Below, in pieces: positions 23,629-32,037 of a stretch of DNA of 39,557 bases; positions within the stretch are counted from its first letter, which is position 1; the number at the start of each line of letters is the position of its first letter. A program made the translations under genes and the position numbers. The notes under the pieces are model-generated. The model ran no database searches, was not told where the DNA came from, and saw only the letters and a list, made by a program, of their open reading frames with translations. Source of the DNA: an uncultured Oscillospiraceae bacterium. Its GTDB lineage: Bacteria; Bacillota; Clostridia; Oscillospirales; Oscillospiraceae. The DNA lies in assembly GCA_934661715.1 (NCBI GenBank), contig CAKUJL010000001.1, positions 1 through 39,557 on the forward strand, in the 5' to 3' direction.

Positions 23629-24683
23629 GCCTGCGCCTCCGTGAGTGTGAGCGTTTTGAGCCTGCAAAGCGTTTTCTGCGTCCCGGCAATATCGGCCGCC
23701 GGCTGCGTGAGCGTCACATTCGAGACAAGCCCCGTCTCAAAAATCGCGCTTATGATCGCCGCCCGGTACAGACTCTTTCCCAGAAGCGCCCCCGTGAAAA
23801 GTCCCTTCACCGCCTGCTCTGCCGCCGCCTTCGCTTCGGCAAACGAAACACCCGCCTTCGGCAGGATCTGCGCCGCCGCCGTGACCTCGCAAATTTCCGG
23901 GGCCATCACCGTCACATCCACCGCGATCTCGCGCACCGCGTCCAGATCTGCCTGCACCTGCTGCAAAAGGCTCGCAGACGGCGTCCCCTCCGGCGCGGCA
24001 ATGACCACGCCCACCGTTCCGATCCCGTTCATCCGCGGAATGACGACCGCCGCCTCCACACCCGCATGGCTCAGCGCCCGCAGCTCATAAAACGCCGCGT
24101 TCGCGCCGTTCGGAAGCCTGATAAAGCTGTCGAGCACGCGAAGCCTGAGACTCTCGTCATCCTCCGTGCCGCTGCCGCCCGTAAACGCGCGAGGATTCAA
24201 GACGCCCGCCACGCCCTCCGGCGCTTTTGTCAGAACCGTCACCGTCTCCGCGCCCACATTTCCGCTTCTCCCGATGCTCTCGGCCTGCGCGGCAATGTCC
24301 GTATAGAGCTCTCCCGCCGCGATTGCGCCATCCTCCGTCGTCACGAACCGCACCAGACCCGCCGTCGAGCAGACCGTCCCCTTCGGAACCGGCAAAGCCT
24401 CCTCCAGCGCCCGGTCGATGCGAAAGCGCAGCACACCGTTTGCCTTCGTTCCGGCCTTTCTCGCAATGCCCCGCAGCGCCGCGTGGTAGTCCAGAAACGT
24501 ACCCGACGCCGTCTGCGGAAAGCTCTGGTTCACCGCCCAGTCCGCATAGGCATAGAGCGTCTGGAACTGCGCCGCCGCCGCGTAAAGCCGCACCGCCAAA
24601 TCCGCCGTATCGTCCATCGTAAAGCCCGTCTTTTCCTCAAAAACGGCCAGCATCTGCCTGTAAAGCTCTTCTACTTCCTTCAA
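23625..24683 (-). CDS. Baseplate J/gp47 family protein (XkdT-like)
   Basis: A 352-residue baseplate wedge component. Recognisable are the N-terminal YRQMLAVFEEKTGF, the LDYHAALRGIARKAGT stretch typical of J-like proteins, PVPKGTVCSTAGLVRF, and the GGSGTEDDESLRLRVLDSF motif at about 175 that marks the family. Starts at an ATG overlapping the gp25-like gene by four bases. Full length for the family and uninterrupted. It would form part of the ring that triggers sheath contraction. Confidence 0.92.
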   Translation of the reverse strand: MKEVEELYRQMLAVFEEKTGFTMDDTADLAVRLYAAAAQFQTLYAYADWAVNQSFPQTASGTFLDYHAALRGIARKAGTKANGVLRFRIDRALEEALPVPKGTVCSTAGLVRFVTTEDGAIAAGELYTDIAAQAESIGRSGNVGAETVTVLTKAPEGVAGVLNPRAFTGGSGTEDDESLRLRVLDSFIRLPNGANAAFYELRALSHAGVEAAVVIPRMNGIGTVGVVIAAPEGTPSASLLQQVQADLDAVREIAVDVTVMAPEICEVTAAAQILPKAGVSFAEAKAAAEQAVKGLFTGALLGKSLYRAAIISAIFETGLVSNVTLTQPAADIAGTQKTLCRLKTLTLTEAQA

Positions 24684-25024
24684 ATCAGCACCTCCACCGC
24701 CTGCCGTTCATCCTGATACGTCAGCTGCACCTCCAGCCGCGCGTGCCCGCCGTCCAGCTCCCGCACCGTCACCTTCTCCACATCCAGTCCCATCCCGGAG
24801 AGCGCCTGCGCACAAAAAAGCTTCGCCATCGCCTCCCGCGCCGCGGGCTTTTCGCGTCCAAGCTCATAAAGCCGGCTCCCCAGCTCCGGCAGAAACGGAA
24901 AGCTCCCCTTCCTGCACGTGAGTCTGAAAAGCGCCCGCGCCAGCACCTCCTGCGTCCCGGAAAGCCGCGTAAAGCCGCCGAAGCCGTTGGGCACATAGTC
25001 ACCGTCCCGCAGCAAGTTTTCCAT
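24680..25024 (-). CDS. gp25/GpW-like baseplate protein (XkdS-like, DUF2634)
   Basis: A 114-residue protein in the XkdS position between the spike-type gene and J. It has the gp25-like pattern of an early FTRLSGTQEVLARALFRL helix, then a compact GSFPFLPELGSRLYEL motif, which in this family binds the sheath initiator site. Its ATG at 25024 directly abuts the stop of the upstream gene. Identity is from position plus motif. Confidence 0.8.
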   Translation of the reverse strand: MENLLRDGDYVPNGFGGFTRLSGTQEVLARALFRLTCRKGSFPFLPELGSRLYELGREKPAAREAMAKLFCAQALSGMGLDVEKVTVRELDGGHARLEVQLTYQDERQAVEVLI

Positions 25025-25396
25025 TCACGGCACCTCCATTTTCTGTCCGTTCACATAGAGGTCTCCCTCCACATACACATCGCCCGTCAGCGTAATTTCG
25101 CCGTCGTTCGAAACCTTCACGCTGGCCCCCTTGGAAAACAGCAGCACCTCGCCGGGCTCCAGCCCCATCGTTCCGCCCTGCGGCATTCCGGCCACATACA
25201 GCTCGTTCCCCTTCACCACCAGCACACAATCCGTCGCCGCCGGATTCCAGCAGTACCCGCCCGGCGAGATGACCTTGGCCCGCCGCTTTTCCGCGTCCGT
25301 CACCACCGCGGGCGCGTCGCCTCCGATCGTCACCGTCCCGAGCGTCGCCGCGTCGTCCTCCGGCCTTTCCAGCATCACACGTTTGGATAACCACAT
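25025..25396 (-). CDS. Spike-type baseplate protein (gpV/gp45-like, XkdR position)
   Basis: A 123-residue protein with a short OB-like start (residues about 1-60) and a repetitive beta C terminus (SNDGEITLTGDVYVEG, then DLYVNG), the pattern of trimeric tail spikes. In PBSX order this is the XkdR place. Start: ATG at 25396 with GAGG upstream, four bases after the hub gene. Much smaller than the P2 spike, so the piercing tip may be minimal; no HxH iron-binding tip motif was seen. Confidence 0.7.
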   Translation of the reverse strand: MWLSKRVMLERPEDDAATLGTVTIGGDAPAVVTDAEKRRAKVISPGGYCWNPAATDCVLVVKGNELYVAGMPQGGTMGLEPGEVLLFSKGASVKVSNDGEITLTGDVYVEGDLYVNGQKMEVP

Positions 25397-25400
25397 ACCA

Positions 25401-26324
25401 TCACCTCAAAACCAGCGTGCAGGTAAGCCCCGTCTCGTCGCAGCTCGACTGCACCTCCTGCACCGTAAACGTCCCCGAAACGCCGAGCGCCGGAACCGAA
25501 ACGGCTACTTTGTCCAGCGGCTCTGCCAGAAAGCTCCCCGCGCACGTCACGTATAAAAGCTTCTCGTCGCGCTTCGTGTCGTCGAGCCGCTGCTTTGCCG
25601 TGCGGAAGCTTGCGCGTATTTTATCGCCCGTTCTTCCCGCATACTGCACCCTCGTTCCGCCCACGGCCTGAAATTGCGCGTAAGTAGCCTCCTGCCTTGC
25701 GCCGTTTCTTGTGTTGATGAGCACCTGCCTTGCCGCCACACCGTAGCGGTTGCGGACATACTGCGCCCGTAAAATCCCGCCGGAGAGCGTAATGCCCTTT
25801 CCCGGTGCCTCCTTTTTCAGAACCAGCGTCCCGTCCGCCAGAAACCGCGGATAGATTTCCGCGCTGTGCCTGCAAAACCCGGCCAAAGCCTGATAGCACG
25901 TCGCGCCCGTCTGCACCACGAAATTTGCGACCGGCCCCATTTCCTCCGCCTCGATCTTCGAAACGCCGCAGGGTCTGACATACGCGTTCAGGATATCCGT
26001 CAGCTGCGCACTCACATATTCTGCCGCCGCCGTCTGCATATCCATAAGCCTCGCCGCCATACCGCGCCCGGTCACCTCCGCCAAAGCCCCGTCCTTTCCG
26101 AGCCGCAGCTCAAAATCGTCCACAATCCCCGTAAAAACGAGCTTTCCCTTCTCATACGCCTGAAACTCCGCCGCCTGCTCCAAAACCGCCTTCGTTTCCT
26201 TCCCGCACGCAAACTGCACGCTGAAGCTGTCGCAGGGGTCGCCGTCGGTCCTCTTGACGCTCCACTGCAAAAGCGCCGGCAGCTGCGACGCCGTGCCCTT
26301 CGCGCTTTTCACAATTCCGATCAC
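25401..26324 (-). CDS. Baseplate hub protein (XkdQ/gpD-like)
   Basis: A 307-residue hub component of the late-control-D type, which caps the tail tube. Seen: N-terminal LQWSVKRTDGDPCDSFSVQF, a split-barrel region (GIVDDFELRLGKDG and TGRGMAARLMD), and a C-terminal beta domain ending in TFTVQEVQSSCDETGLT (each in part). Start: ATG at 26324 overlapping the LysM gene stop (ATGA). The order LysM-hub-spike-gp25-J-I matches PBSX xkdP to xkdU. Confidence 0.82.
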   Translation of the reverse strand: MIGIVKSAKGTASQLPALLQWSVKRTDGDPCDSFSVQFACGKETKAVLEQAAEFQAYEKGKLVFTGIVDDFELRLGKDGALAEVTGRGMAARLMDMQTAAAEYVSAQLTDILNAYVRPCGVSKIEAEEMGPVANFVVQTGATCYQALAGFCRHSAEIYPRFLADGTLVLKKEAPGKGITLSGGILRAQYVRNRYGVAARQVLINTRNGARQEATYAQFQAVGGTRVQYAGRTGDKIRASFRTAKQRLDDTKRDEKLLYVTCAGSFLAEPLDKVAVSVPALGVSGTFTVQEVQSSCDETGLTCTLVLR

Positions 26325-26866
26325 TGCACGCGCACCTGCTCTCCGGCCCGCACCTGCGAGGGCTTCGCGATCTGCGGATTGAGCCGGAGAAGCTCCGTCA
26401 TGGAAAGCCCGTACTCCGTGCAGAGTGACCAGAGCGTCTGCCCCGCCGTCATCTGCAAATACCGCTTTCCCGCCGTCAAAAGCGCCTTCCGCTCATCGGG
26501 GAGCATCCCCGACGCTTCCGTATCCGGCGCCTCGCAGAACGTGAACCGGTACGCCACATAATCGTCCCGCGGCTCCTGCGTCAGCTGCAATTCCGTAAAG
26601 TAAGCCCCCGCCGTGCTCCAGACCGGATGCGCCAGCGCCGCGCACCCGCCCTTCTGAAACACCGCCAGCAGCTCCCGAAACGTCTCATACGCGCCCGGCC
26701 CGTAAAACTCGCCCTCTCCCTGCATCACAGCCGCCGTTCTTCCCAGATCCTGCACCACAAACCCCCCTTCCGGCACCTTGTGCACCGCCGTCTGCCGTCT
26801 GGCCGTGAGCGTATACGTCCGCGGATTATTGGGCCAGACAAACCCGCCGTACCGCATTTTGAGCAT
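26321..26866 (-). CDS. LysM-domain tail protein (XkdP-like)
   Basis: A 181-residue protein. The N-terminal part (about 1-115) resembles the phage DNA-circularisation-N/XkdP family (FVWPNNPRTY, GEGEFYGPGAYETFRELL); the C-terminal part (about 136-181) is one LysM domain (TAGQTLWSLCTEYGLS, LLRLNPQIAKPS). In tails of this type it forms the inner baseplate ring under the tape measure. Start: ATG at 26866 with GGAGG nine bases upstream; a second ATG three codons later is possible. The gene upstream is small, where a long tape-measure gene would normally stand. Confidence 0.82.
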   Translation of the reverse strand: MLKMRYGGFVWPNNPRTYTLTARRQTAVHKVPEGGFVVQDLGRTAAVMQGEGEFYGPGAYETFRELLAVFQKGGCAALAHPVWSTAGAYFTELQLTQEPRDDYVAYRFTFCEAPDTEASGMLPDERKALLTAGKRYLQMTAGQTLWSLCTEYGLSMTELLRLNPQIAKPSQVRAGEQVRVQ

Positions 26867-26876
26867 TTCCTTCCTC

Positions 26877-27377
26877 CTAACTGTACCGTCTCGCGTCGCG
26901 CTCAAAATAGCGCGAAATTTCCATCATCGACCGCTGCGAAGGGCTCGACGCGATACCCGCCAGCTCCATTTTGGACCGTGCGCTGCCGATCAGACCGCCG
27001 CCTTCCGCGTCAGCCGTCCGTTCCGTCAGGCGGACCGTCTGCCGCTCAAAAAGCGCCGTCATCGCCCGTTCAAGCTCGCGCGTCCTCATAACCTGCTCCT
27101 GCGCCGTTTTCTGCGCCGAAAGCCCCTCGACCCGCATCGCCTGCCGCGACGCCTCCCGCAGCGTATCTTCGACCGAAGATTCCTGCAAATTCACCGTCTG
27201 CTCCTCCGCCGCGTTTTTCGTCTGCCCCTTTTCCTCTGCTGCTTCCTCACGCACATCGTCCTGCCGAACCGCCGCCACCGGAAGCGAAGCCTCCCGCACC
27301 TCCGGCTGCCGCGCCGGGTCAAACTGCGCCGCCAGCTGTTCCTGCGCCCGCAGAAGCCGCATCACATACTCTACCAT
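26877..27377 (-). CDS. Helical 166-residue protein in the tape-measure position
   Basis: Not recognised by motif. The product is rich in Ala, Glu, Arg and Gln and reads as long charged helices (about 1-60 and 68-120), for example EDTLREASRQAMRVEG and RELERAMTALFERQTVRL, with a more compact end containing a Gly-rich turn and a Ser/Met-rich SPSQRSMMEISRYF. It lies exactly where tape-measure genes occur, between tail chaperone and LysM protein, but is several-fold shorter than any usual tape measure. Start: ATG at 27377 with GAGG nine bases upstream. It overlaps the upstream gene by 59 bases in another frame. Confidence 0.7.
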   Translation of the reverse strand: MVEYVMRLLRAQEQLAAQFDPARQPEVREASLPVAAVRQDDVREEAAEEKGQTKNAAEEQTVNLQESSVEDTLREASRQAMRVEGLSAQKTAQEQVMRTRELERAMTALFERQTVRLTERTADAEGGGLIGSARSKMELAGIASSPSQRSMMEISRYFERDARRYS

Positions 27378-27987
27378 GCTTCAATTCCTCAAACCGCATC
27401 TCGTCAAACCCCGCGTTTTCCTCCGCCAGCTCCTCACCGCACACCGGACACCGCGCCCGTTTCGCCTTTTCGCGGCAGGACGGGCAGAGCGCGTCCAGCT
27501 TTTCCTGCGCATCGAGCATCATCTGCGCAGCGCAGTAAAGATAGTCCCTGTCCGTCATCCGCTTCGCCCGCGCTTCCCCCGGCAAAACGCCGAACGCTCG
27601 CAAGACCCGCCATTTGAGCCGTTCAAACTCCGCGTCCTGCAAAGCCTCCCGCGCCCGTTCCGCGTTTTCCGCGCTGCAAGCGGGGTTTTCCTCCCGGCAA
27701 AGCTCGGCATAGGCTTTCGTCCAGTCCTCCACCGTCTCCGCCGAGACCGCCTGCAAAACCGCCTCGCCGCTTGCAAACGCCCTGACGCCTTCCCGATAAA
27801 CCGCCCGAGAAAGAAGACAAGCGTTCATCCAGAGCCCCAAGGCCCCCTCGTCCTCCGCACAGCCTTCCATTGCCTCGCGCCGCGCCTGCAAAACCGCAAA
27901 CGCCGGAACCACGCGCAGCTCCAGCCCGTTTTCCATCTTCCGCCTGCCGCTTCCGGCAAACAGCTTCAAAGCCTCTTTCTCGCTCAT
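27319..27987 (-). CDS. Putative tail assembly chaperone with Cys-pair motif
   Basis: A 222-residue protein in the XkdN position after the tail tube gene. The N-terminal part (about 1-110) is helical and resembles gpG-type chaperones by position; the second part has RMTDRDYLYCAAQMMLD, like gpT-type extensions, followed by a rubredoxin-like CPSC-x8-CPVC pair (about 168-183). The last 20 residues are read from sequence that also codes the start of the next gene. Start: ATG at 27987 overlapping the tube stop. Function is inferred from place; no known-family match is sure. Confidence 0.6.
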   Translation of the reverse strand: MSEKEALKLFAGSGRRKMENGLELRVVPAFAVLQARREAMEGCAEDEGALGLWMNACLLSRAVYREGVRAFASGEAVLQAVSAETVEDWTKAYAELCREENPACSAENAERAREALQDAEFERLKWRVLRAFGVLPGEARAKRMTDRDYLYCAAQMMLDAQEKLDALCPSCREKAKRARCPVCGEELAEENAGFDEMRFEELKHGRVCDAASAGAGTAGGAV

Positions 27988-28373
27988 AGCAGGTTTTCAA
28001 TGCGGCGTCCTGCCTCGACCGTCACCTTTTCCAGCACATTTCCGCCGACCTCCGCGCTCTCCTGCAAGCTCTTCCACTGGCAGCCCGTGTAAATGACATT
28101 CCGGTCGGGCTTGCAGATGACGAGCGAAAAATCGTCCATCTCCGCAAAGCTCAGCCCGTCCCGAATCGCCTCGTCGGTCGCGTAAATGCGCGTCAGCTCC
28201 AGCGTGTACTGGCTCTGCCCGCGAATCGTCGTCACCGGCTCAGACTGGCCGAACGCGTAGATCGCCTTACTTTCCCGGCTTGCCGTCACCTTGTAGCTCT
28301 GCACCACCGCCACGCGCACGCCGTTCACTTCCAGATAGATATCCGCCGTCGTCGGAATTTTCCGAATCGCCAT
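27984..28373 (-). CDS. Phage tail tube protein (XkdM-like)
   Basis: A 129-residue protein forming the inner tube of a contractile tail. Seen: IPTTADIYLEVNG, an all-beta middle (SQYTLELTRIYATDEA), and DFSLVICKPDRNVIYTGCQW, consistent with the XkdM family. Start: ATG at 28373 with AAGGAGG upstream. It follows the sheath gene after a gap of 12 bases and is coupled to the chaperone by ATGA, the normal sheath-tube-chaperone order. Confidence 0.85.
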   Translation of the reverse strand: MAIRKIPTTADIYLEVNGVRVAVVQSYKVTASRESKAIYAFGQSEPVTTIRGQSQYTLELTRIYATDEAIRDGLSFAEMDDFSLVICKPDRNVIYTGCQWKSLQESAEVGGNVLEKVTVEAGRRIENLL

Positions 28374-28385
28374 AGCCTTCCCTCC

Positions 28386-29438
28386 TTAAACGCTGATATG
28401 GGCCGTCAGGAAAATCCGGTTCAGCCCATGCACCACAGTAAACGAAAACTCCACCAGACACGTCGTCGGGTCCGATTCCAGCGCCGTCACCGTCAGATTC
28501 TCATACCCTTCGATGATCTCCCGGCTGATGCGGTCCTCAAGCTCGACAATGACCTGGCTTCTGATCGCGTTTCTCGTCATCGCGTTGTTCTTTGCCCGCG
28601 TAAATTTGGCTCTCAAGCTCTTGCGGATGGCCGGGATCACATCGTCCACGACCAGAATCGTCCCGAGCTCGCGGAACGTCGCGTCCTCTGTCTGGCCGGT
28701 CTTCGTTCTCGTCGTAATGCCGCGCATCACGCTGACCTTGCCGCCCCAGCACTCAAGAACCGTCACGCCGCCTTTTACCAGCGCGTCAATTTCCGTCTCC
28801 TCATACACCTCGCTCACACCCGTAAGCCCGTACAGGACCTGTCCGTTGAGCGGCAGCGCCGGGTCCGACTGATCGGTCAGAATGCCGGCAAGCGCACTTG
28901 CCGCCATCGCGCCGCCCGATACCGTGCTCTCGCCCCAGACATACACGTCCGGCCCCACAAGCACCATCCGCTCCGAGTTGAGCGCCGCGGCCCGGTCCGT
29001 CAGATTTTTGAGCGTCGGCGAAGATAATCCCACAAGCCCGATGCACTCGCCCTTCTGCTGCGACGCCTCCTCCACCGCATCGCGCAGCGCCTTGTGCACC
29101 GTCTCCAACACGCTTCCCACCACGCAGAAGCTTGCCTGCTTCTGCGCAAAAATGAGCGCCAGCGCCGCCTGATAGTCCGTCAGCGCATCCTCCGCCACCG
29201 GACTTGCCAGCACCGTCCCCGCGCCGTTCTGATACGCGATTTTCGCCATCCGGCCGAGCTCGCTCTCTTCACCGAACGCCTCCTTCGCCTCGGAATACGA
29301 ATGGAGCGTATAAAGCCCCGCCTTCGCCTCCGCGACGCCCACCAGTGCGATCACGCGCTCTGTCGACCCTCTTGCGATCACCGACGAGGCGTCATAGCTC
29401 GAATACACGCCCGGCCGCTCATGATAGATAAGACTCAT
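28386..29438 (-). CDS. Phage tail sheath protein (XkdK-like)
   Basis: A 350-residue contractile sheath subunit. The N terminus (ERPGVYSSYDA) is typical, and the C-terminal domain shows the conserved VVHGLNRIFLTAHISV-like end (in part) and the SQVIVELEDRISREIIEGYEN helix region (in part). Its presence defines the particle as myovirus or tailocin type rather than siphovirus. Length is near that of PBSX-type sheaths. Start overlaps the upstream gene by four bases. Confidence 0.93.
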   Translation of the reverse strand: MSLIYHERPGVYSSYDASSVIARGSTERVIALVGVAEAKAGLYTLHSYSEAKEAFGEESELGRMAKIAYQNGAGTVLASPVAEDALTDYQAALALIFAQKQASFCVVGSVLETVHKALRDAVEEASQQKGECIGLVGLSSPTLKNLTDRAAALNSERMVLVGPDVYVWGESTVSGGAMAASALAGILTDQSDPALPLNGQVLYGLTGVSEVYEETEIDALVKGGVTVLECWGGKVSVMRGITTRTKTGQTEDATFRELGTILVVDDVIPAIRKSLRAKFTRAKNNAMTRNAIRSQVIVELEDRISREIIEGYENLTVTALESDPTTCLVEFSFTVVHGLNRIFLTAHISV

Positions 29439-29917
29439 TGCACTTCTCCTTTCAGCATAAAGTCTGTAAACTCCGTCTCCTCCTCGTTCGAAAGCGCATA
29501 CAAATACGCCCTCGCTTCCGCCGTCACCTTACAGCCGAAGCAGTCCTCATCGCTCAGAAATTTGCACCCCTCCACCGAAACCTTCCCCAGCGAAATTCCC
29601 TCGATCCCGCCGGACAGCTTCGTCAAAAGCGCGTCGGCCTCTTTCATACACCCCTTTGCGCCCAAAGCCGCTGGCGATAAAACCTCCATCGAGACCTTCG
29701 CCTCCAGCTGCCTTCCATAGAGTGAAACGCTTTTTCCGCCCAGCTCCGTCAGCCCCAGATACGCGTAAAGCCCCGCGTCCTTCGCCTCCGCCTTCTCGAG
29801 CCCGACCGCCACAACTGTCTTTTCAAGCGGCGAAAAATAACCTCCCGGCGTCCGTCTCCCCGCCGAAAAGCCCATCTCCTTCAGCCACTTCAAAACCGCC
29901 TCGATCAGCTGTTCCAT
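29435..29917 (-). CDS. Tail terminator/completion-type protein (XkdJ position)
   Basis: A 160-residue protein just upstream of the sheath. N-terminal helix MEQLIEAVLKWLKEMGF, then a mixed alpha/beta fold with several Glu/Lys strands. Position between the connector genes and sheath is that of tail-terminator proteins, which cap the tail and bind the head. Start: ATG at 29917 with AAGGAG upstream; it overlaps the end of the previous gene by 13 bases. No direct family motif recognised. Confidence 0.6.
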   Translation of the reverse strand: MEQLIEAVLKWLKEMGFSAGRRTPGGYFSPLEKTVVAVGLEKAEAKDAGLYAYLGLTELGGKSVSLYGRQLEAKVSMEVLSPAALGAKGCMKEADALLTKLSGGIEGISLGKVSVEGCKFLSDEDCFGCKVTAEARAYLYALSNEEETEFTDFMLKGEVQ

Positions 29918-30243
29918 GCGCCGTCTCCTTCCGTCTTCACAAGCGCCGCCCACACATAGACCGCCTCGTCCCTGAGAAAAACCGTCTCGCACCTGCGCAC
30001 CTGATACGCCTCCCGCCGCACAAGAAGGCTTTGCCCCTCAGAGAGTGGAACGTCCGCCGGCCCGATGTAAATGTACTGCCCCTTTCGCACCTCGCCGAGC
30101 GAACCAAAGAGCTTTCTCGTTGCTTCCCAGCCCTTTCCCGTCACCGGCCCAATAAACGCGCGGTACATCCGCGACCCCTCTCCGTCCGTCAGCGTCACAA
30201 GACTCCCATATCCCTGCATGATCGCGCTTACTAGCGTCTTCAT
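29905..30243 (-). CDS. Head-tail joining protein (XkdH/XkdI position)
   Basis: A 112-residue protein. Seen: MKTLVSAIMQGYGSLVTLTD, then a beta-rich region (KGQYIYIGPADVPLSEG) that resembles minor head or stopper proteins of PBSX-type phages. Start: ATG at 30243 overlapping the upstream gene stop (ATGA); the upstream frame is open but without a ribosome site. Role assigned by place between capsid and tail genes. Confidence 0.6.
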   Translation of the reverse strand: MKTLVSAIMQGYGSLVTLTDGEGSRMYRAFIGPVTGKGWEATRKLFGSLGEVRKGQYIYIGPADVPLSEGQSLLVRREAYQVRRCETVFLRDEAVYVWAALVKTEGDGAWNS

Positions 30244-30620
30244 CCGCGCACCCCCAAAAACGAAAACCCTTCGCCCCTGCAATAGGGCTTCAAAACCGCC
30301 TTCGCCTGCGCCAGAAGCGCCCCCGGCACACCGGCACTCGACGTCTTCTCTCCGCCGGAGGTCTTCACGCTCACATCGCCCACCGTAAAGCTCTCCACAT
30401 TCCAGCTCTGTGCGCTTTCCTGCGTAAAAAGCCCCGCCAGCGCCGTCCAGACCGCCGCGCAAACAAAAGCGTCCCGGCAGCTTTCCATCGTCACACCGCT
30501 TCGAAGCTCCCCCTCCAGCCGCGCGGCTGCCGCCCTACAAAGCCGCTGCAAAAGCGCTTCATCGGCCCCGGAAGGGGCGGCCTTTCCGGCCGCCTCATAA
30601 ATTTCCTCCAGAACCGTCAT
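30240..30620 (-). CDS. Head-tail connector-type protein
   Basis: A 126-residue mostly helical protein directly after the capsid gene. N-terminal MTVLEEIYEAAG, middle ALLQRLCRAAAARLEGEL, then FTVGDVSVKTSGGEK and a C-terminal helix. Adaptor (gp6-like) proteins stand in this place and have such size and helix content. Start: ATG at 30620 overlapping the capsid stop by four bases. No specific motif, so role is inferred from order. Confidence 0.6.
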   Translation of the reverse strand: MTVLEEIYEAAGKAAPSGADEALLQRLCRAAAARLEGELRSGVTMESCRDAFVCAAVWTALAGLFTQESAQSWNVESFTVGDVSVKTSGGEKTSSAGVPGALLAQAKAVLKPYCRGEGFSFLGVRG

Positions 30621-31645
30621 CCGATCACCAGCACCTTCGCTGCCTCGGGCATGATCTTGCCGAAGCCCGAAATAGACGTAATGGCCGCGCGTTCCAGCTG
30701 CCGGTCAATGAGCTTGTCATACTCGACCGTCACATCGCCCGCCTGCACCATCTCAAGGGCATAGCGCCGATCCAGACCGATGATCTTCCCCGCGTCCACG
30801 CAGCTTGCCTTGAGCAATTCCGCGCCCAGCGGTGTCGAAAGTGCGCCCGTGCCCTGGAAATTGAGCCCCGTCAGCGGATTCTGGAACTCGCTCAAGCCCA
30901 GCATCTTGACCATCGTGCCCGTGTTCATCAAGAAGCAATTGAGCTCATACGGCTCAAACTGCGCCCAGAATTCGACCAGCTGCTGATACGTCAGCTTGCC
31001 CGCCTCGCCGGTAAGCGGGCTCGAGCCGATGGTAAAGCTCGCAGCAGCGTTGTTGTTGCCGTCGCCGTTTACCAGCACATCCACCGCGTCTTTTAAGTGC
31101 ATTGTCTGGATATACGCGCCAATCTGCCGCAGCGTCACGGAAAACAGATCGAGCTTCTGGAAGCGGATAGCCTCATAAGACGCAACGAGCATTCTGCCTC
31201 TTTTGTTGAGCTTTACCAGATTGGCCTTCGTCTTGACCTGCGTGGCCGGAATGCTCGCGCCCTCTGCCACCTGCATGAGCATCTTGTCCTGCTCCGACGG
31301 GACCGAATACACGCTTCTGTAGTCCATCGCGTCAATGGTCGTCGTGCTCGCCGTGATTTTCGGCAGCACGTTATTTTCCTCCATGCCCTGCTTGACCGCC
31401 CGCGCGATATACTCCGGGAACAGCACGCTCGAGTCCATCGTGCGGAAGAATTTTTCGACCGGGTCAGAGTACGCGCCCTTGGCCTTGATGTCAAATCGCT
31501 TGAGCTGCCGCTGGAACGCGTCGGTTCCTTCAAGCGCCGTGCCTCTGTAGTTTTCGCTCGGGTCAAGCGACTCGAGAACCTGCGTAAACGTCTTGCCGCT
31601 CTCGCGGTACATGCCCTTTTCCAGCTTTACATGATCAAATCCCAT
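30617..31645 (-). CDS. Major capsid protein (HK97 fold type)
   Basis: A 342-residue capsid subunit. The N-terminal arm (about 1-75) is charged and helical; then typical capsid stretches: SSVLFPEYIARAVKQGMEENNVLPK, TTTIDAMDYRSVYSVP, KRGRMLVASYEAIRFQKLD and a C-terminal VTVEYDKLIDRQLERAAITS (each in part). Its place after protease and decoration genes agrees. Start: ATG at 31645 with AAAGGAG upstream. Intact and of ordinary size. Confidence 0.88.
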   Translation of the reverse strand: MGFDHVKLEKGMYRESGKTFTQVLESLDPSENYRGTALEGTDAFQRQLKRFDIKAKGAYSDPVEKFFRTMDSSVLFPEYIARAVKQGMEENNVLPKITASTTTIDAMDYRSVYSVPSEQDKMLMQVAEGASIPATQVKTKANLVKLNKRGRMLVASYEAIRFQKLDLFSVTLRQIGAYIQTMHLKDAVDVLVNGDGNNNAAASFTIGSSPLTGEAGKLTYQQLVEFWAQFEPYELNCFLMNTGTMVKMLGLSEFQNPLTGLNFQGTGALSTPLGAELLKASCVDAGKIIGLDRRYALEMVQAGDVTVEYDKLIDRQLERAAITSISGFGKIMPEAAKVLVIG

Positions 31646-31663
31646 GGTTCTTCTCCTTTCCGC

Positions 31664-32014
31664 TTATAAAAAAAGTCCAATTCTTTTGTTCGCCGCGTCC
31701 ACGCTGACAACCAGACACGTTCTTCCCGTGCCGTTCTCCCCTGCCGGAACGACCTCGCCCGCCTTGTCCGTCGTCAGAACCGCGTAGCCGAGGCCGGGCG
31801 CCGTCGAGCCCGCATAGGAAAGCTCCACGAACCCGCTCAGAACAACGCTTGCCGTGCTAGCGCGCACCTCCGACACAACGCCGCAGAACCCCTCCTCCGA
31901 GCAGGGACCCACCGTGCCGTTCGCCGAGATCTTGCAGACCTTGCCCGCCGTCAGACCGCTGCCCGCCGCAAACGTCACCAGACGTTCGCCGATCGCCTCA
32001 AAAGAAATTGCCAT
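31664..32014 (-). CDS. Capsid decoration/stabilisation-type protein
   Basis: A 116-residue protein, beta-rich and Gly/Ala/Val/Thr-rich, for example SGLTAGKVCKISANGTVGP and RTCLVVSVDAANKRIGL. Small beta proteins between protease/scaffold and capsid genes are usually head-decoration proteins. Start: ATG at 32014 with AAGGAGG nine bases upstream, 23 bases after the protease gene. No catalytic motif. Confidence 0.65.
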   Translation of the reverse strand: MAISFEAIGERLVTFAAGSGLTAGKVCKISANGTVGPCSEEGFCGVVSEVRASTASVVLSGFVELSYAGSTAPGLGYAVLTTDKAGEVVPAGENGTGRTCLVVSVDAANKRIGLFL

Positions 32015-32037
32015 TGTTTTTTCCTCCTTCAAAAAAA

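Noticed and set aside
27319..27377. Programmed frameshift joining the chaperone-like gene to the 166-residue gene, as in phage G/GT chaperones
   Set aside because: No slippery heptamer is visible in the overlap and the second frame has its own ATG with a good ribosome site.
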